Shown here in pieces: positions 23,210 through 33,475 of a stretch of 64,000 nt of DNA. The notes under the pieces were generated by a model, which was not told the DNA's origin, made no database searches, and saw only the letters and a list, made by a program, of their open reading frames with translations. Position numbers and translations under genes: made by a program. Positions within the stretch are counted from its first letter, which is position 1; every line of letters starts with the position of its first letter. The DNA lies in contig OY288257.1 of NCBI GenBank assembly GCA_958450325.1, forward strand, positions 58,915,938 through 58,979,937, in the 5' to 3' direction. The DNA comes from Agrostemma githago. Lineage: Eukaryota > Streptophyta > Magnoliopsida > Caryophyllales > Caryophyllaceae.

Positions 23210-24709
23210 TTAGGGGTAGTAGCGCTTCAACTGGTCCAAGTTGGTTGGGTTGACGAATTCGTTCCCATCCAAGTCTGTCAGCATTACTGCTCCTCCTGAT
23301 AAAACCTTTTTCACTAAATACGGTCCGACCCAATTAGGTTTGAATTTTCCTCTTGGGTCGACTGGTAGCAAGGCCCGGATAGATTTTAGGACTAGGTCGC
23401 CCTCTTTGATATTTCTGGGCCTAACCCTTTTGTTGAAAGCCCGTTTTATCCTTTTTTGATATATCTGGATGTTGTTAAGGGCTCGAGATCGTCGTTCGTC
23501 CAGAAGTATCAACAAATCGTATCGGGCTTGAACCCAATCTGCTTTAGGTACTTGACTTTCGAGTAAAATCCTTAGAGATGGTACCTCAAGCTCGACCGGT
23601 TGGACCGCCTCCATCTCGTATGTCAGATAGTATGGAGTTGCTCCGGTCGCGGTGCGGATTGATGTCCGGTATCCCCATAAGGCAAAAGGGATTTTATCGG
23701 GCCAATCCCGGTAATTATCAGCCATCTTTTTAAGTATGGTGACAATCGTTTTGTTAGCTGCTTCTACCGCTCCATTTGTTTGGGGACGGTAAGGTGACGA
23801 TGTATGCCTTTGAATCTTATATTTTGCTAGCAAAGTAGCGGTTTCGGCTTGGAAATGGGTCCCGTGATCACTAATGAATTCGTGCGGGATCCCGTATCGG
23901 CATATAATTTTATCTTGGATAAATTTTGCAACGTGCTTGGCGTTCAAGACACGATATGACTCGGCTTCGACCCATTTAGTAAAATAGTCAATAGCTACTA
24001 GAATGAAGCAGTGACCTCCCGTCCCGGAAGGGTTCACTTTCCCGATTATATTAATTCCCCATGTTGAGAATGGCCATGGTGATGTCATAGTATATAATAG
24101 GGATGACGGCATATGCTGGACGTTGCCGAAAATCTGACAGTTGTGACAATGCTTGACGTATAACTGACAGTCGGTTTCCATGCTATTCCAATAGTACCCG
24201 AGTCTTGCGATTTTTCGAGCTAGCATATGGACATTCATATGCGGGCCGTTCTCGCCATCGTGTACCTCGGCCATGACCTTTTCGGCCTGTGTTTTGTCGA
24301 TGCATAGGAGTAAAGCCCCCTGTGCTGTCTTTTTGTACAACTGTCCATCGTCCGTGCTGATGAACTGAGTGGCCCATCTTCGTAGGGCTTTCTTGGCCCG
24401 GTTTTCAGATTCCGGAGGATATTCTCCCGACGTCAAGAAGGTAAGAACAGCCTGGTACCAAGGTTCTGGGTCGGTTATTTCGATGTCTTGGATAGCGTTG
24501 ATATATGCCGGCTCGGACCGTCTTTCGACGCAAATCGGCATGTTGGTCAGATGTTCCGAGATATTCAGTAAAGTTGCTAATTTGGATAGCGCATCTGCAA
24601 ACTGGTTTTCTTCCCGAGGTAGATAAATGTACTCCACCTTCTGAAACTGCTTTTCGAGAACCCTTACTCGCGCTTGGTAAGCTACGAGATTTGCGTTCCG
24701 AGTTTCCAT
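23210..24709 (-). CDS. Element B pol, end of second RNase H plus integrase
   Basis: Residues 1 to about 50 complete the second RNase H (last catalytic Asp in N-Q-F-A-D-A-L-S-K). The integrase zinc finger follows (H-D-G-E-N-G-P-H then C-Q-L-Y-V-K-H-C-H-N-C). The catalytic core has W-G-I-N-I-I-G-K, where the first Asp of the D-D-E triad is Asn; I-S-D-H-G-T and N-G-A-V-E-A-A keep the second Asp and the Glu. The C-terminal part (G-D-L-V-L-K…G-P-Y-L-V-K-K) ends L-K-R-Y-Y-P with no chromodomain. Integrase inserts the cDNA; with D to N it should be inactive. The frame is offset by one lost base from the preceding frame (24682-25725), so this ATG is not a true start. Confidence 0.9.
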   Translation of the reverse strand: METRNANLVAYQARVRVLEKQFQKVEYIYLPREENQFADALSKLATLLNISEHLTNMPICVERRSEPAYINAIQDIEITDPEPWYQAVLTFLTSGEYPPESENRAKKALRRWATQFISTDDGQLYKKTAQGALLLCIDKTQAEKVMAEVHDGENGPHMNVHMLARKIARLGYYWNSMETDCQLYVKHCHNCQIFGNVQHMPSSLLYTMTSPWPFSTWGINIIGKVNPSGTGGHCFILVAIDYFTKWVEAESYRVLNAKHVAKFIQDKIICRYGIPHEFISDHGTHFQAETATLLAKYKIQRHTSSPYRPQTNGAVEAANKTIVTILKKMADNYRDWPDKIPFALWGYRTSIRTATGATPYYLTYEMEAVQPVELEVPSLRILLESQVPKADWVQARYDLLILLDERRSRALNNIQIYQKRIKRAFNKRVRPRNIKEGDLVLKSIRALLPVDPRGKFKPNWVGPYLVKKVLSGGAVMLTDLDGNEFVNPTNLDQLKRYYP

Positions 24710-25725
24710 TTCTGGAGTGCTTGATTAATGACTAATGATGAGTCACCGTGGACCCGGAGGTTTGTTACTCCTAGATCAGCGGTGGCTTGCAACCCGTGAA
24801 TGCATGCTTCGTATTCGGCTGCGTTATTAGTCACGTCGAAGTCTAGCTTGATGGATAACGGGGTTTGCTCCCCTTGTGGTGAGATTAGTAGAATCCCAAC
24901 ACCAAATCCTCGAAAATTGGATGCCCCATCGAAGTATAGATCCCATGTCTCTGTGTCGGTATGGAATATATCTTCGTCAGGGAAGGTCCAAGTATCGGTA
25001 TGTCCCTCTTCAGGTACCGGACTATTGGCGAGGAACTCGGCTACTACCCGGCCCTTGATGGCTTTTAACGGTACGAACTTGAGGTCGAACTCAGCTAGCA
25101 TTAAAGTCCATCTAGATATTCTGCCATTGAGGATGGGCTTTTCAAACAGATACTTGATTGGATCCATTCTAGATAACACGTGCACTTCGTGACTAAGCAT
25201 GTAATGTCGGAGCTTTTTAGTGGCCCAAACTAGAGCTAGACACGTCTTTTCGAGCATCATGTATTTGCATTCGTACTCAAGGAACTTTTTACTGATGTAG
25301 TAAATGGCTCGTTCTTCTGAGTCGACTGTCTGGGCTAGCATAGCCCCCATGACTGTCTCGGTCGTTGTCAAGTATAACGACAAAGGCAGTCCGTGCTGAG
25401 GTGGCATTAATACCGGCGGAGATGACAGAATCTCCTTGATCTTATCGAAAGCTGCTTGATACTTGTCGTCCCATAGTACCCGTTCCCCTATCTTCAGTTT
25501 TTTGAAAATGGGTTCACATACCATGGTTAGCTTCGAAATGAACCTGCTGATATATTGGACTTTCCCGAGAAACCCCCTAATCTCCTTTTCGGTTTTAGGT
25601 GGCCGCATCTCGGTAATGGCCTTGATTTTGGCTGGGTCAACCTCGATGCCGCGCTGGCTGACGATATGGCCCAGTAACTTGCCCGACGTTACCCCAAAGC
25701 TGCATTTTTGAGGATTTAGTCTCAT
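24682..25725 (-). CDS. Element B pol, RT C-terminus, RNase H and second (archaeal-type) RNase H
   Basis: The frame begins in the RT thumb/connection (M-R-L-N-P-Q-K-C-S-F-G-V). It then has the gypsy RNase H, with L-Y-L-T-T-T-E where the first catalytic Asp is usual, so that domain looks degenerate. The second RNase H follows (L-Y-F-D-G-A-S; A-E-Y-E-A; H-G-D-S-S-L-V-I), with catalytic Asp, Glu and Asp kept. An extra RNase H of this type is known from Tat-lineage elements. A single-base loss near 24709 (GGAAAC against GGAAAAC in element C) shifts the frame. The in-frame TGA at about 25779 separates it from gag-RT. Confidence 0.88.
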   Translation of the reverse strand: MRLNPQKCSFGVTSGKLLGHIVSQRGIEVDPAKIKAITEMRPPKTEKEIRGFLGKVQYISRFISKLTMVCEPIFKKLKIGERVLWDDKYQAAFDKIKEILSSPPVLMPPQHGLPLSLYLTTTETVMGAMLAQTVDSEERAIYYISKKFLEYECKYMMLEKTCLALVWATKKLRHYMLSHEVHVLSRMDPIKYLFEKPILNGRISRWTLMLAEFDLKFVPLKAIKGRVVAEFLANSPVPEEGHTDTWTFPDEDIFHTDTETWDLYFDGASNFRGFGVGILLISPQGEQTPLSIKLDFDVTNNAAEYEACIHGLQATADLGVTNLRVHGDSSLVINQALQKWKLGTQIS

Positions 25726-25779
25726 GTTATACTTGCGTAGTCGGGTGAAGAACTTTCTAAGGGCCGGAATATGCCCGTT

Positions 25780-28119
25780 TCATTCTTTGGACTTGACTAT
25801 CATATCGTCCACGTAGACTTCCACTTCCTTATGCATCATGTCATGTAATAAGGTAGTGGCGGTCCGTTGATAAGTGGCACCGGCGTTGATAAGCCCAAAT
25901 GACATAACAGTGTAACAGTAAGTCCCCCAAGGTGTAGTGAAGGTGGTCTTACTCATGTCTTCTTTTGCCATTTTGATCTGATTGTATCCGGCATACCCGT
26001 CCATAAAGGATAGAAGGGCATGGTCGGCCGTGTTGTCCACCAGTATGTCGATGTGTGGCAACGGGAAATCGTCTTTCGGGATGGCCTTATTAAGGTCCCG
26101 GAAATCTACACAAACTCGTACCTTTCCGTCTTTCTTGGGTACCGGTACGATATTTGCGACCCATTCTGGATATTCAGACACTTGGATAAAGCCCGCTTTG
26201 AATTGTTTGTCAACTTCTTTTTTGACTTTGAGAGACCATTCGAGCCTCATTCTTCGGAGTTTTTGCTTTACCGGCTTACACCCGTCTTTGATGGGTATAC
26301 GGTGTTCGGCTATTTCCCGGTCTATTCCCGGCATGTCCTTGTAGGACCATGCGAAGACGTCTTTGAATTCATGGAGGAGATCTGTGAATTGTTGCTTCTC
26401 CTCGGGGTCTAGGGATAAACCTAACTTAAGCATCTGAGGTTCTAAAGGGGTTCCTACATTGATGGAATCGGTTTCTTCAATCACCGGATCTCGGGACTCC
26501 CTTTGTTCGAGTTGCTCGACTAGATGCTGGGGTAGTGGTACCTGTTCGTCGGGTTTCTCAATGTCATTGCAAGTAAAGTTTTTGAAAATGTTTTGAAAAT
26601 AAGACAAGTCGTAAGCAGAACGGTTATCGTTATTATTGATAGAAAGTTTTGAAAATAGCTCAAAGAGAGCAGCTATCTGATCGCTGGTCAGAGGCGGTAT
26701 GGGGAGTGCTCTCGGGACAGATTCCGAGACTCCTGAAGGTATAGCTAAAGGAAAAGGGGTTACAGACTCGACCCTAGTGCTGGACCTCCTAGACCTAGAC
26801 TCAGACTCTGACTCAGACTCTGACTCGGACTCGGATTTGGATTCAGTGTCCGGTTCTTTGAGCGTAGGTTCTGTCCTGGTAGGTTCAGTGACGGATTGTG
26901 GGGCCGAAGGTCCGGCTGCGATGACATTGGCGCCGGCTAGGGCTTTGGTTTTAGCCTTTCGGATCTCTTCGACAGTGATGGGGATAGTATCCCCCTTAGC
27001 CAGGTAAACATCGTCTTCATCGTCATTCCATATCCCGTTGATTTGGGGAATAAAAGGGGAAATGAGATGAGTGCAATCGATTATTTCTTCGGTAGAAATA
27101 GCGTGAGTAGCAAGAGGGTTGTTTTTGTTACTGGGCTTATCGCTGGGTAATGGTATCTTCCCACTCTCGATCAGATCTTGAACGAGATGCTTTAATTTCC
27201 AGCATTTTTCGGTGTCATGCCCGTTGCCTTGGTGATAGCGGCAATAGGCCTGAGCGTTGTAGCTTTTGGACCGCTTCTCGACAGGGACCTCTGACATTGG
27301 GCCTATGGGCTGAATTAGGCCTTTAGAAGATAGCCTTTGTAAGGCGTCGGCATAAGTAGTCCCTATGTCCGTGAATACTCGGGCTGGAGTGTTCTTTTTG
27401 GTCGAGGTGTCTAGCAAATTAACCTCGTCAAAGATGCTTCGGGCCGCACTCGTAGTTGCGGGCTTGCCTGAAGATGAACTGGCTCCTTGATAACCCTTTG
27501 TAGAGGCCTTAGTAAGGCTCTCTATCCTTAGATCGTCTTCGATTCTTGTACCCATCTCGGTTAAGGTGGCGGAATTGGGTATGATAGCGTACCGGAGATG
27601 GATCCGGTAGGATGGGAGGAGGTTTTTCACAAAGGCCTCCACTAATACCTTTTCGTTGGGCTTGTCGACCAGCTTGACACTTTCGGCCCTACATCTCTGG
27701 AGGTATTTGGTGAAACCCTCCTTTGGCTCTTGGGCCATGACCTCCAGAGTACGCATGGTCGTCTGGATCTCCGCATTGTCCTCATAGTTTCGGGCGAACT
27801 CCGTTGCGACATCGTCCCAAGTTTTGTATTTCTTGGCGTCGAGCTTATAAAACCAAGCTTTTGGGTGCTTCTCTAGCGAGGAGGCAAACAGATGCTTGAA
27901 CATGTCCGATTTGACTCCTTTTAGGGCCATAAACTCTTTGAAGGCCCGGATATGTAATACCGTGTCTTCGGTTCCGTCGAACATCGGGAGGCCTGTCAAG
28001 TTGAGATTGGCAGGCAGTTGGTCGGTCAGGGGAGAATAGGTTCGAGCATTCTCCGTATGGATTGAGTTGTGGGTCGACAAGTGGACCTGCTCTTGCAGTT
28101 TGAGGACTGCGCTAGTCAA
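25780..28119 (-). CDS. Element B gag and reverse transcriptase polyprotein, no protease
   Basis: 779 codons. About 40-200: gag capsid region (F-D-G-T-E-D; W-F-Y-K-L; F-A-R-N-Y). About 295-315: zinc-binding C-R-Y-H-Q-G-N-G-H-D-T-E-K-C. About 425-450: Ser-Glu repeat from a GACTCA-type hexamer array. About 590-779: RT with F-R-D-L-N-K-A, L-L-S-F-M-D-G-Y and Y-V-D-D-M-I intact. No D-[ST]-G or related protease motif lies between gag and RT, where Tat elements normally have it. The open frame continues upstream to about 28320 apart from a TAG at about 28163, so the true gag start is higher. A TGA ends the frame inside RT where element C has sense sequence. Confidence 0.92.
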   Translation of the reverse strand: MTSAVLKLQEQVHLSTHNSIHTENARTYSPLTDQLPANLNLTGLPMFDGTEDTVLHIRAFKEFMALKGVKSDMFKHLFASSLEKHPKAWFYKLDAKKYKTWDDVATEFARNYEDNAEIQTTMRTLEVMAQEPKEGFTKYLQRCRAESVKLVDKPNEKVLVEAFVKNLLPSYRIHLRYAIIPNSATLTEMGTRIEDDLRIESLTKASTKGYQGASSSSGKPATTSAARSIFDEVNLLDTSTKKNTPARVFTDIGTTYADALQRLSSKGLIQPIGPMSEVPVEKRSKSYNAQAYCRYHQGNGHDTEKCWKLKHLVQDLIESGKIPLPSDKPSNKNNPLATHAISTEEIIDCTHLISPFIPQINGIWNDDEDDVYLAKGDTIPITVEEIRKAKTKALAGANVIAAGPSAPQSVTEPTRTEPTLKEPDTESKSESESESESESESRSRRSSTRVESVTPFPLAIPSGVSESVPRALPIPPLTSDQIAALFELFSKLSINNNDNRSAYDLSYFQNIFKNFTCNDIEKPDEQVPLPQHLVEQLEQRESRDPVIEETDSINVGTPLEPQMLKLGLSLDPEEKQQFTDLLHEFKDVFAWSYKDMPGIDREIAEHRIPIKDGCKPVKQKLRRMRLEWSLKVKKEVDKQFKAGFIQVSEYPEWVANIVPVPKKDGKVRVCVDFRDLNKAIPKDDFPLPHIDILVDNTADHALLSFMDGYAGYNQIKMAKEDMSKTTFTTPWGTYCYTVMSFGLINAGATYQRTATTLLHDMMHKEVEVYVDDMIVKSKE

Positions 28120-28319
28120 TTGGGCTAAAGGCCCATGAGCTTCATCTTCACCCTTTGGCTTGTCCTATTCTATGGCACTAACCCGGGTGACAATGGCGAT
28201 CTGGTCGCCCCTGATTTGGTCGAGTTGTTCCTGGATCTTGGCCAATGAGGTGTTTAGTTGATCGATTGCGTCTTTAGTAATGGTTCGGGTGTGAGGCGGC
28301 CTGTCTGTGAGAATACCAC

Positions 28320-29334
28320 GTAATCAGCGACTAACCCAAATCGTAGAACTAAAGTACATCCCGAGCAAGGAAAAAAGGGAAACTAGAGAGGAAACGACTC
28401 GGAAAAGACATCTAGACGGATGACTCGTGAGAGGTGGGCCTCCTTTAGGATCCAGCTGTGTGGGCTGGGCCCTGTTTGAAAGGAGGTTCACGTGAGACAT
28501 TCCCCAGACTTCTAGACTCGATTGTGTAGACGGGCCGACCTTTGTAAGAGTATGTCCTACGTAGGCGGGCCTTGCCTTAGTCTAATAAGGCGGACTGGGA
28601 TAAGGAGGAAATCCGTGATATAAGATCGACGGAGTTTCGACGCTAGAGACCTTTATGACTTATGACACGACCCGACACTGCTAAATACGGGAAGTCCTAA
28701 GAAGAGGAAGGTTTTGAAATTTGATTTTTGAAAACCCGAGTAAAATCGGGGAGAACCGGCACTTTTTCGAGAAAGAAGACGGACCGGGGATGGTTTTGAA
28801 AAGTTTCGAAAATATTTTCGAGTTTTGAAATGGGCATAATACCGGCTAAAAATAGGCTATTTTGAGTAAAATCGTGGATCCTAAATTCGGTATATGTCCC
28901 GGGTTTTGAAATTGGATATTTTGAAAAGGATGCAATTTTGAAAATGACGGTTTTTGAAAAACGACTTGTAAATCAGGTAGCACGTAGTCATGGAAGCAGT
29001 ATAACGACGCCATGTATGCTCTAATTCTAAGTCTCGGTCAGTCTGAAAGGGTCTATACCAGTGTACACAGCCTATCGAGAATCGGGGCGGACTTCCTAAG
29101 TTGAGTTGAGCTTAGAACATGCCGTAAAACCCATACGAATCGGCTAATGGACACCTTCGACATATCCAATTTGGACTACATCGATAGTATAGTGGGACGT
29201 TGGTCACCAGTACCGGCCCGGGAAAATATGGGGTTATCCATGAACCGTAAAACTAAAACGCGTATTGTACTAGTCAAACGATTTCTATTCGAGTCTCACC
29301 CTGAGGATGTTGAAGGTCAGTAACGTATCAGCTA
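28320..29334 (-). other. Element B leader between primer site and gag
   Basis: About 1 kb with no long frame. Its first 330 bases after the LTR match the leader of element D (63684-64000, opposite strand), including CTATACCAGTGTACA and GACTTCCTAAGT phrases. It probably holds the packaging signal, an inference from position. Confidence 0.7.
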
Positions 29335-29352
29335 TCCCCAGCGGAGTCGCCA
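29335..29352 (-). other. Element B primer-binding site
   Basis: The sense strand reads TGGCGACTCCGCTGGGGA, three bases (ATT) after the 5' LTR end. The same 18-mer follows the LTR of element D. It resembles the tRNA-Arg-type primer site described for Ogre/Tat elements; the tRNA assignment is from memory of the family. Confidence 0.8.
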
Positions 29353-29355
29353 AAT

Positions 29356-31880
29356 TGTGGACATGACATAGGTCCACCCCGACGCGGCCACGCGCGAGTT
29401 TGGGGAGGCGAATGAATCTCCATGAGATGGTCAAATGGAAATTTAAATCGAAGTTGGAGTCGCCACCGAATTTATGGTTATTCGGAACCGTTCGAGCCCA
29501 CTCTATGTCGTAGTGGGCCGTATACAAAATACGACCCATTTCCGATGTGAGAGTTTATTGGGCTCGTCCCTTTGGATATCGATATAGATGCCGACTTGAG
29601 CGGTTAATCGTATATTGAATGACTCTCGTTGCCAATGGGTTCGGACATCCGGAAACCACGGTCCTGAGTAAGGGGTGAGGGTACGTGTTGGGAAGTTCAC
29701 TAAGAACACCCAACCCCGCCCGCACATTAGCGGCCTCTACTAGGATATCGAATGATCTTTGAATACACGCGTTAGTAATACGATGAATGATATGCAAACA
29801 TTGTTTTCCTAAACATGCGAGGAATTGAATGGGTTGCTAAGTCGGTTTAATGCAACTAAAATTAACGTCAAAGTTGTTTTAGCATGTGAGATTCGTTTTA
29901 GTATAATAAAACAAAAGATGAAATAAAGATGAATTTGCTACAAAGATGAACAAACAAGTTAGTATCGATTTGTGAAAATAATATAGCAAATAAATATATG
30001 AGATCGAAAAAAATAAATATTAATCGAAATCTGGAAAATATTGTTAAAAACGATGTTTTGTATAAAAAGCAAAGTTCGAAAAATAATAAAAAAACGAGAA
30101 AAAAGGGCGTCGAGGCAGCCGGCCGCGCGGCTCGCCCGGGATGCCGGCGAGTCGCGTGTCGGTCTGATTTTTTGAGACGATTTTCGAAGACTCGACTTTT
30201 TTATTAAACCGCGTACAAATATCGCATAATTCGCACTCGATCTAATATTTTCGATATTCGTTATATTTAATAGTTGACTACGAAATCAATATCAAATATT
30301 CGGAATAGTTTTAGAAAAGATGTAAATTTTGAAATTGTTTCGTAGAATAAATAAAATAAGACGAACGAAGAAAGCTAAAAAAACGACTCGGATTTCAGAC
30401 CTGTGCGCGAGTCGCCTGGTGGTGGCGCGACTCGCGTACGGGTCTGTCCGGTTTTATTTTTTGTTCGAAATTGCTAATTTTGATAAATCGCGTACAAAAT
30501 ATGAATTAATTTGTATTCGATTTATGTTTTCGATATTCGTCGTATCCGATATTCGATTATGAAATCGATATCGAATATTCAGAATGAATAAAAAGATTTT
30601 GTAAAAAAAAGTGATTTGAAAACGATGTAACGATTTTTAATATCGTCGAAATTTTAATATAATTCTTTTAATACGATATTCAACTAGATAGTTGATATCA
30701 TATTTTAGGAATGTTTGCTAATATGAAAATAATTTTTGATAATATCGATATTAGAAATAATAAAAGACTCGACGAATGACCCAAAAAAAAACGTCACGAC
30801 CCGTATGAAAAAAGGACGAGAGAGGGAAGAGAAGGAAAAGGAGAGATCGGGTTTTGTGCACCCTCAACCTACATGCTTTAGTTTACTCGGATCGTGGCTC
30901 GTCGGAACGTGACTTTGGCACAAGAGCGTCGAGTGGATGTCGGTGAGTTGATGGTGGTTCGGCTCGGGCGTGACGTGCGTGAAGGGTGTCGGGATTCGGA
31001 CCGGTTTCCTTCGGGTTTGTAGTACCGGTTTCTCGATGTGTGTGTGTGATATTTTCTGAGGATCGATGAATATTTGATTGATAGAGAATGTCGATGTGTA
31101 TGAATATTGTTTCTGAATATTTTTGAATCTTGTGAACAAGGGGCTATTTATAGAAAATTCCCGACCTTGGCTAGGAGAGTTTGAACTACCGCTTAGGATA
31201 GGAAACGTAGAAGTTGTAAGGCATGAGAATTCCGCTTTCTTGTCCGAGAAGAAAGGGAACACGGCTGGTGGGAGCCTACTCGGCCGAGTGTTTTCACTTG
31301 GTCGGGTGTTTGAATCGGTTTTTGGATAGGAAACGCAAGAGTTCGAAAGGAACGCAAATTTCGTTTCTTGGTGGAGAAGCCAAAATCTCGGCTGAATGGA
31401 GGAGTATTTCGGCTACCTTGGGTGTCTTGGCCGAGTATTTGGTGCTCGGTCGATATCCGATTCGGTTTCCGGATAGAATTCCTACTTGAGATCGAATTCT
31501 ATCCTCAAACGGATTTGTTTAATATTTTGAGAAGCTGATTTTTTTGTAGGATTAGAGTAGGAATCAGCCATGTGAGGTGTCACGGTTGACTCACGTATCT
31601 CGGGAAAACCTTTGACCGGGTTTTGACTCGGTCGTAAAAAGACGGTTTTACCCCTGGTGTCAGAATCGACCCAAATTAGTTTTATTTGACTCGAAACGAC
31701 CCACTGGGCCTGATTTTGAGGTTGGTTTTGTGTGATATGTACTCCATAATGAGCCCAAGCCAAATGCCAATGATTTTGAGCCCGTTTCTGAGTATTTAAA
31801 GCACGTTTGCGTCCGATCATCATCGGGTGTTTGTCGGAAACTGCTATAGACACCTGGCGGTCAAAATGTGGGTGTCTACA
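29356..31880 (-). repeat. Element B 5' LTR
   Basis: 2525 bp, sense start TGTAGACACCC at 31880, sense end …CATGTCCACA at 29356. It pairs with 17966-20497 at about 99% by eye. The minus-strand CTATAAATAG (31144-31153) is the likely transcription TATA box, about 730 bp into the LTR. Confidence 0.95.
31145..31152 (-). promoter_or_regulatory. LTR TATA box, element B
   Basis: TATAAATA on the minus strand within the 5' LTR. The same box is kept in the 3' LTR (19762-19769), in element C (53017-53024) and, as TATATAAA or TATAAATA, in D (61515) and E (42671). Confidence 0.7.
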
Positions 31881-31950
31881 CTAAGTCGTAAAATACTATC
31901 GAGTTTGAAAAATAGAATAATGTACGACTCGCGTTTTAGTCGTTATGAGG

Positions 31951-32182
31951 TCACTCGATCGAGTGAACGATGGCCATGGACTCGATCGAGTGGACCCTAA
32001 AAAATCGATTCTGTTTTGCGTCAAAGACCGTACTCGGCCGAGTTATTGAACAACTCGGTCGAGTACATGGCCACTCGACCGAGTCACTGTGAGACTCGAT
32101 CGAGTGGTGGTCGTGGTGAGCATTCTGACTTGATTTTGAGGTGCCACTCGATCGAGTGGGCTAGGCACTCAGTCGAGTGCCC
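31951..32182. repeat. Cluster of eight CTCGATCGAG-type palindromes, solo LTR A
   Basis: Eight dyads of the form ACTCG[AG][CT]CGAGT (one as ACTCAGTCGAGT) lie within 230 bp. The best is the perfect 14-bp palindrome CACTCGATCGAGTG. Four more lie at 33370-33475. Element D's LTR has the same eight and four. Confidence 0.85.
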
Positions 32183-32745
32183 TCTGTACGAATTAAGATT
32201 CGTTTGTAAAATCGTGTTTTATGCCAAAAATTGTTTTAAATTGATTATTGAGATGTGATTAAATTTTCTCCGCGTTAATAATGTCATAATTCTAAAGAAT
32301 TGTTTTGACAATTATTTAGCATCAACGAAAATTGCCCTAAGTTGATTTAATGCGATTTAGAAAGATTGACTCTTTGATTAAATAATAAAAGAACTTGATT
32401 CCCTCGACTTCTCCGACATCGATAAATCCCTAGAGATCGTGATGTTGGATCCGTGTCAACGGGTTTCGACCCTTATTAAAATTGGTTTTAGAAAATTCGA
32501 TGAATGCGAAATTAAAGATGATAACGACGAGGAATAATGACGAAATCTTGTTTAAGTTGACTCATCTCAATAATCAAATAATCGGGGTACCGGGATAAGC
32601 GACCGTCAACGCTGTGTGCAGTACACTTGTATGTTCGTGTTTTCTTATCCTGATATCCTTCTTACTTGACACAAATCAATGAGTATTTTAAGACTTTGAT
32701 ACTAACGATATTACCGATATTATGACGCAATAATGATAACGAGGT

Positions 32746-32771
32746 AAATAATAATAATAATAATAATAATC

Positions 32772-32853
<82 letters not shown>

Positions 32854-32855
32854 GC

Positions 32856-32887
<32 letters not shown>

Positions 32888-32945
32888 CGTAATAATAATA
32901 ATAATAAGCGTAATAATAATAATAATGATGATAATAATAATAAAC

Positions 32946-33010
<65 letters not shown>
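32746..33010. repeat. (TAA)n microsatellite in solo LTR A
   Basis: About 265 bp of TAA/ATA units broken only by a few CGT, GCG and GATG interruptions. The long poly-Ile open frame across it on the minus strand is an artefact. The equivalent place in element D's LTR has only a short AT-rich stretch (61865-61935). Confidence 0.95.
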
Positions 33011-33369
33011 CGAAAAAAAAACGGAAAAGAGAGGAAGATGAACGACGTGAGAAAAAAGAAGAAGAAGAAGGAGGTTTGTCACCCTCAACCTACATGTTCT
33101 TGTCTCGGAATAAGGCTCGTAAACGTGGCTATAACACGGGAGTCTTCGAGGTGTATGGAGGCTAAGTTGTGGTGGCTCGGGTTGAATTCCTAAAACTAGG
33201 TTTAGGGTTTGCTAATGTCGATTTTCCTAGGGTTTGTCTAGGGTTTGTAAAGGGTGTAGTGTAGGATTGCTCTATGATGTGTTAGGGTTGTAAGAGATTG
33301 TAAAAGATTGTTAATTGTGTTGCATGGGGGGTGCTTATATAGGCAAGCTAGGGCACCCGGATTAGGGCT

Positions 33370-33475
33370 ACTCGACCGAGTAGGAGGCGAACTCGGTCGA
33401 GTGGCCCGTTATGCCAACCGTCAGGCTCGAAATAGGCCCACTCGATCGAGTGGGAGGGTCACTCGATCGAGTGGC
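33370..33475. repeat. Cluster of four CTCGATCGAG-type palindromes, solo LTR A
   Basis: Two pairs: ACTCGACCGAGT with ACTCGGTCGAGT, and two CACTCGATCGAGTG. They lie just upstream, in LTR sense, of the minus-strand TATATAAG box at 33335-33341. Confidence 0.85.

Larger units (their letters stand above)
17966..31880 (-). mobile_element. Element B: complete Tat-lineage Ty3/gypsy retrotransposon, 13.9 kb
   Basis: Full-length minus-strand element flanked by CTAAG (17961-17965 and 31881-31885). Sense order: 5' LTR 31880-29356, primer site, leader, gag, RT, RNase H, second RNase H, integrase, antisense PMD-like gene, polypurine tract, 3' LTR 20497-17966. The two LTRs differ at only about 25-30 positions over 2.5 kb by eye, so it inserted recently relative to its surroundings. 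The protease is absent; one nonsense codon and one frameshift break pol, and integrase has lost a catalytic Asp. The order, dual RNase H, primer site and absent chromodomain indicate the Tat/Ogre/Retand branch. Confidence 0.93.

Noticed and set aside
25982..26412. 120-130-codon plus-strand frames opposite RT
   Set aside because: Antisense shadows of the conserved RT frame.
32720..33088. 122-codon minus-strand frame, almost all Ile
   Set aside because: It is the translation of a (TAA)n microsatellite, not a gene.
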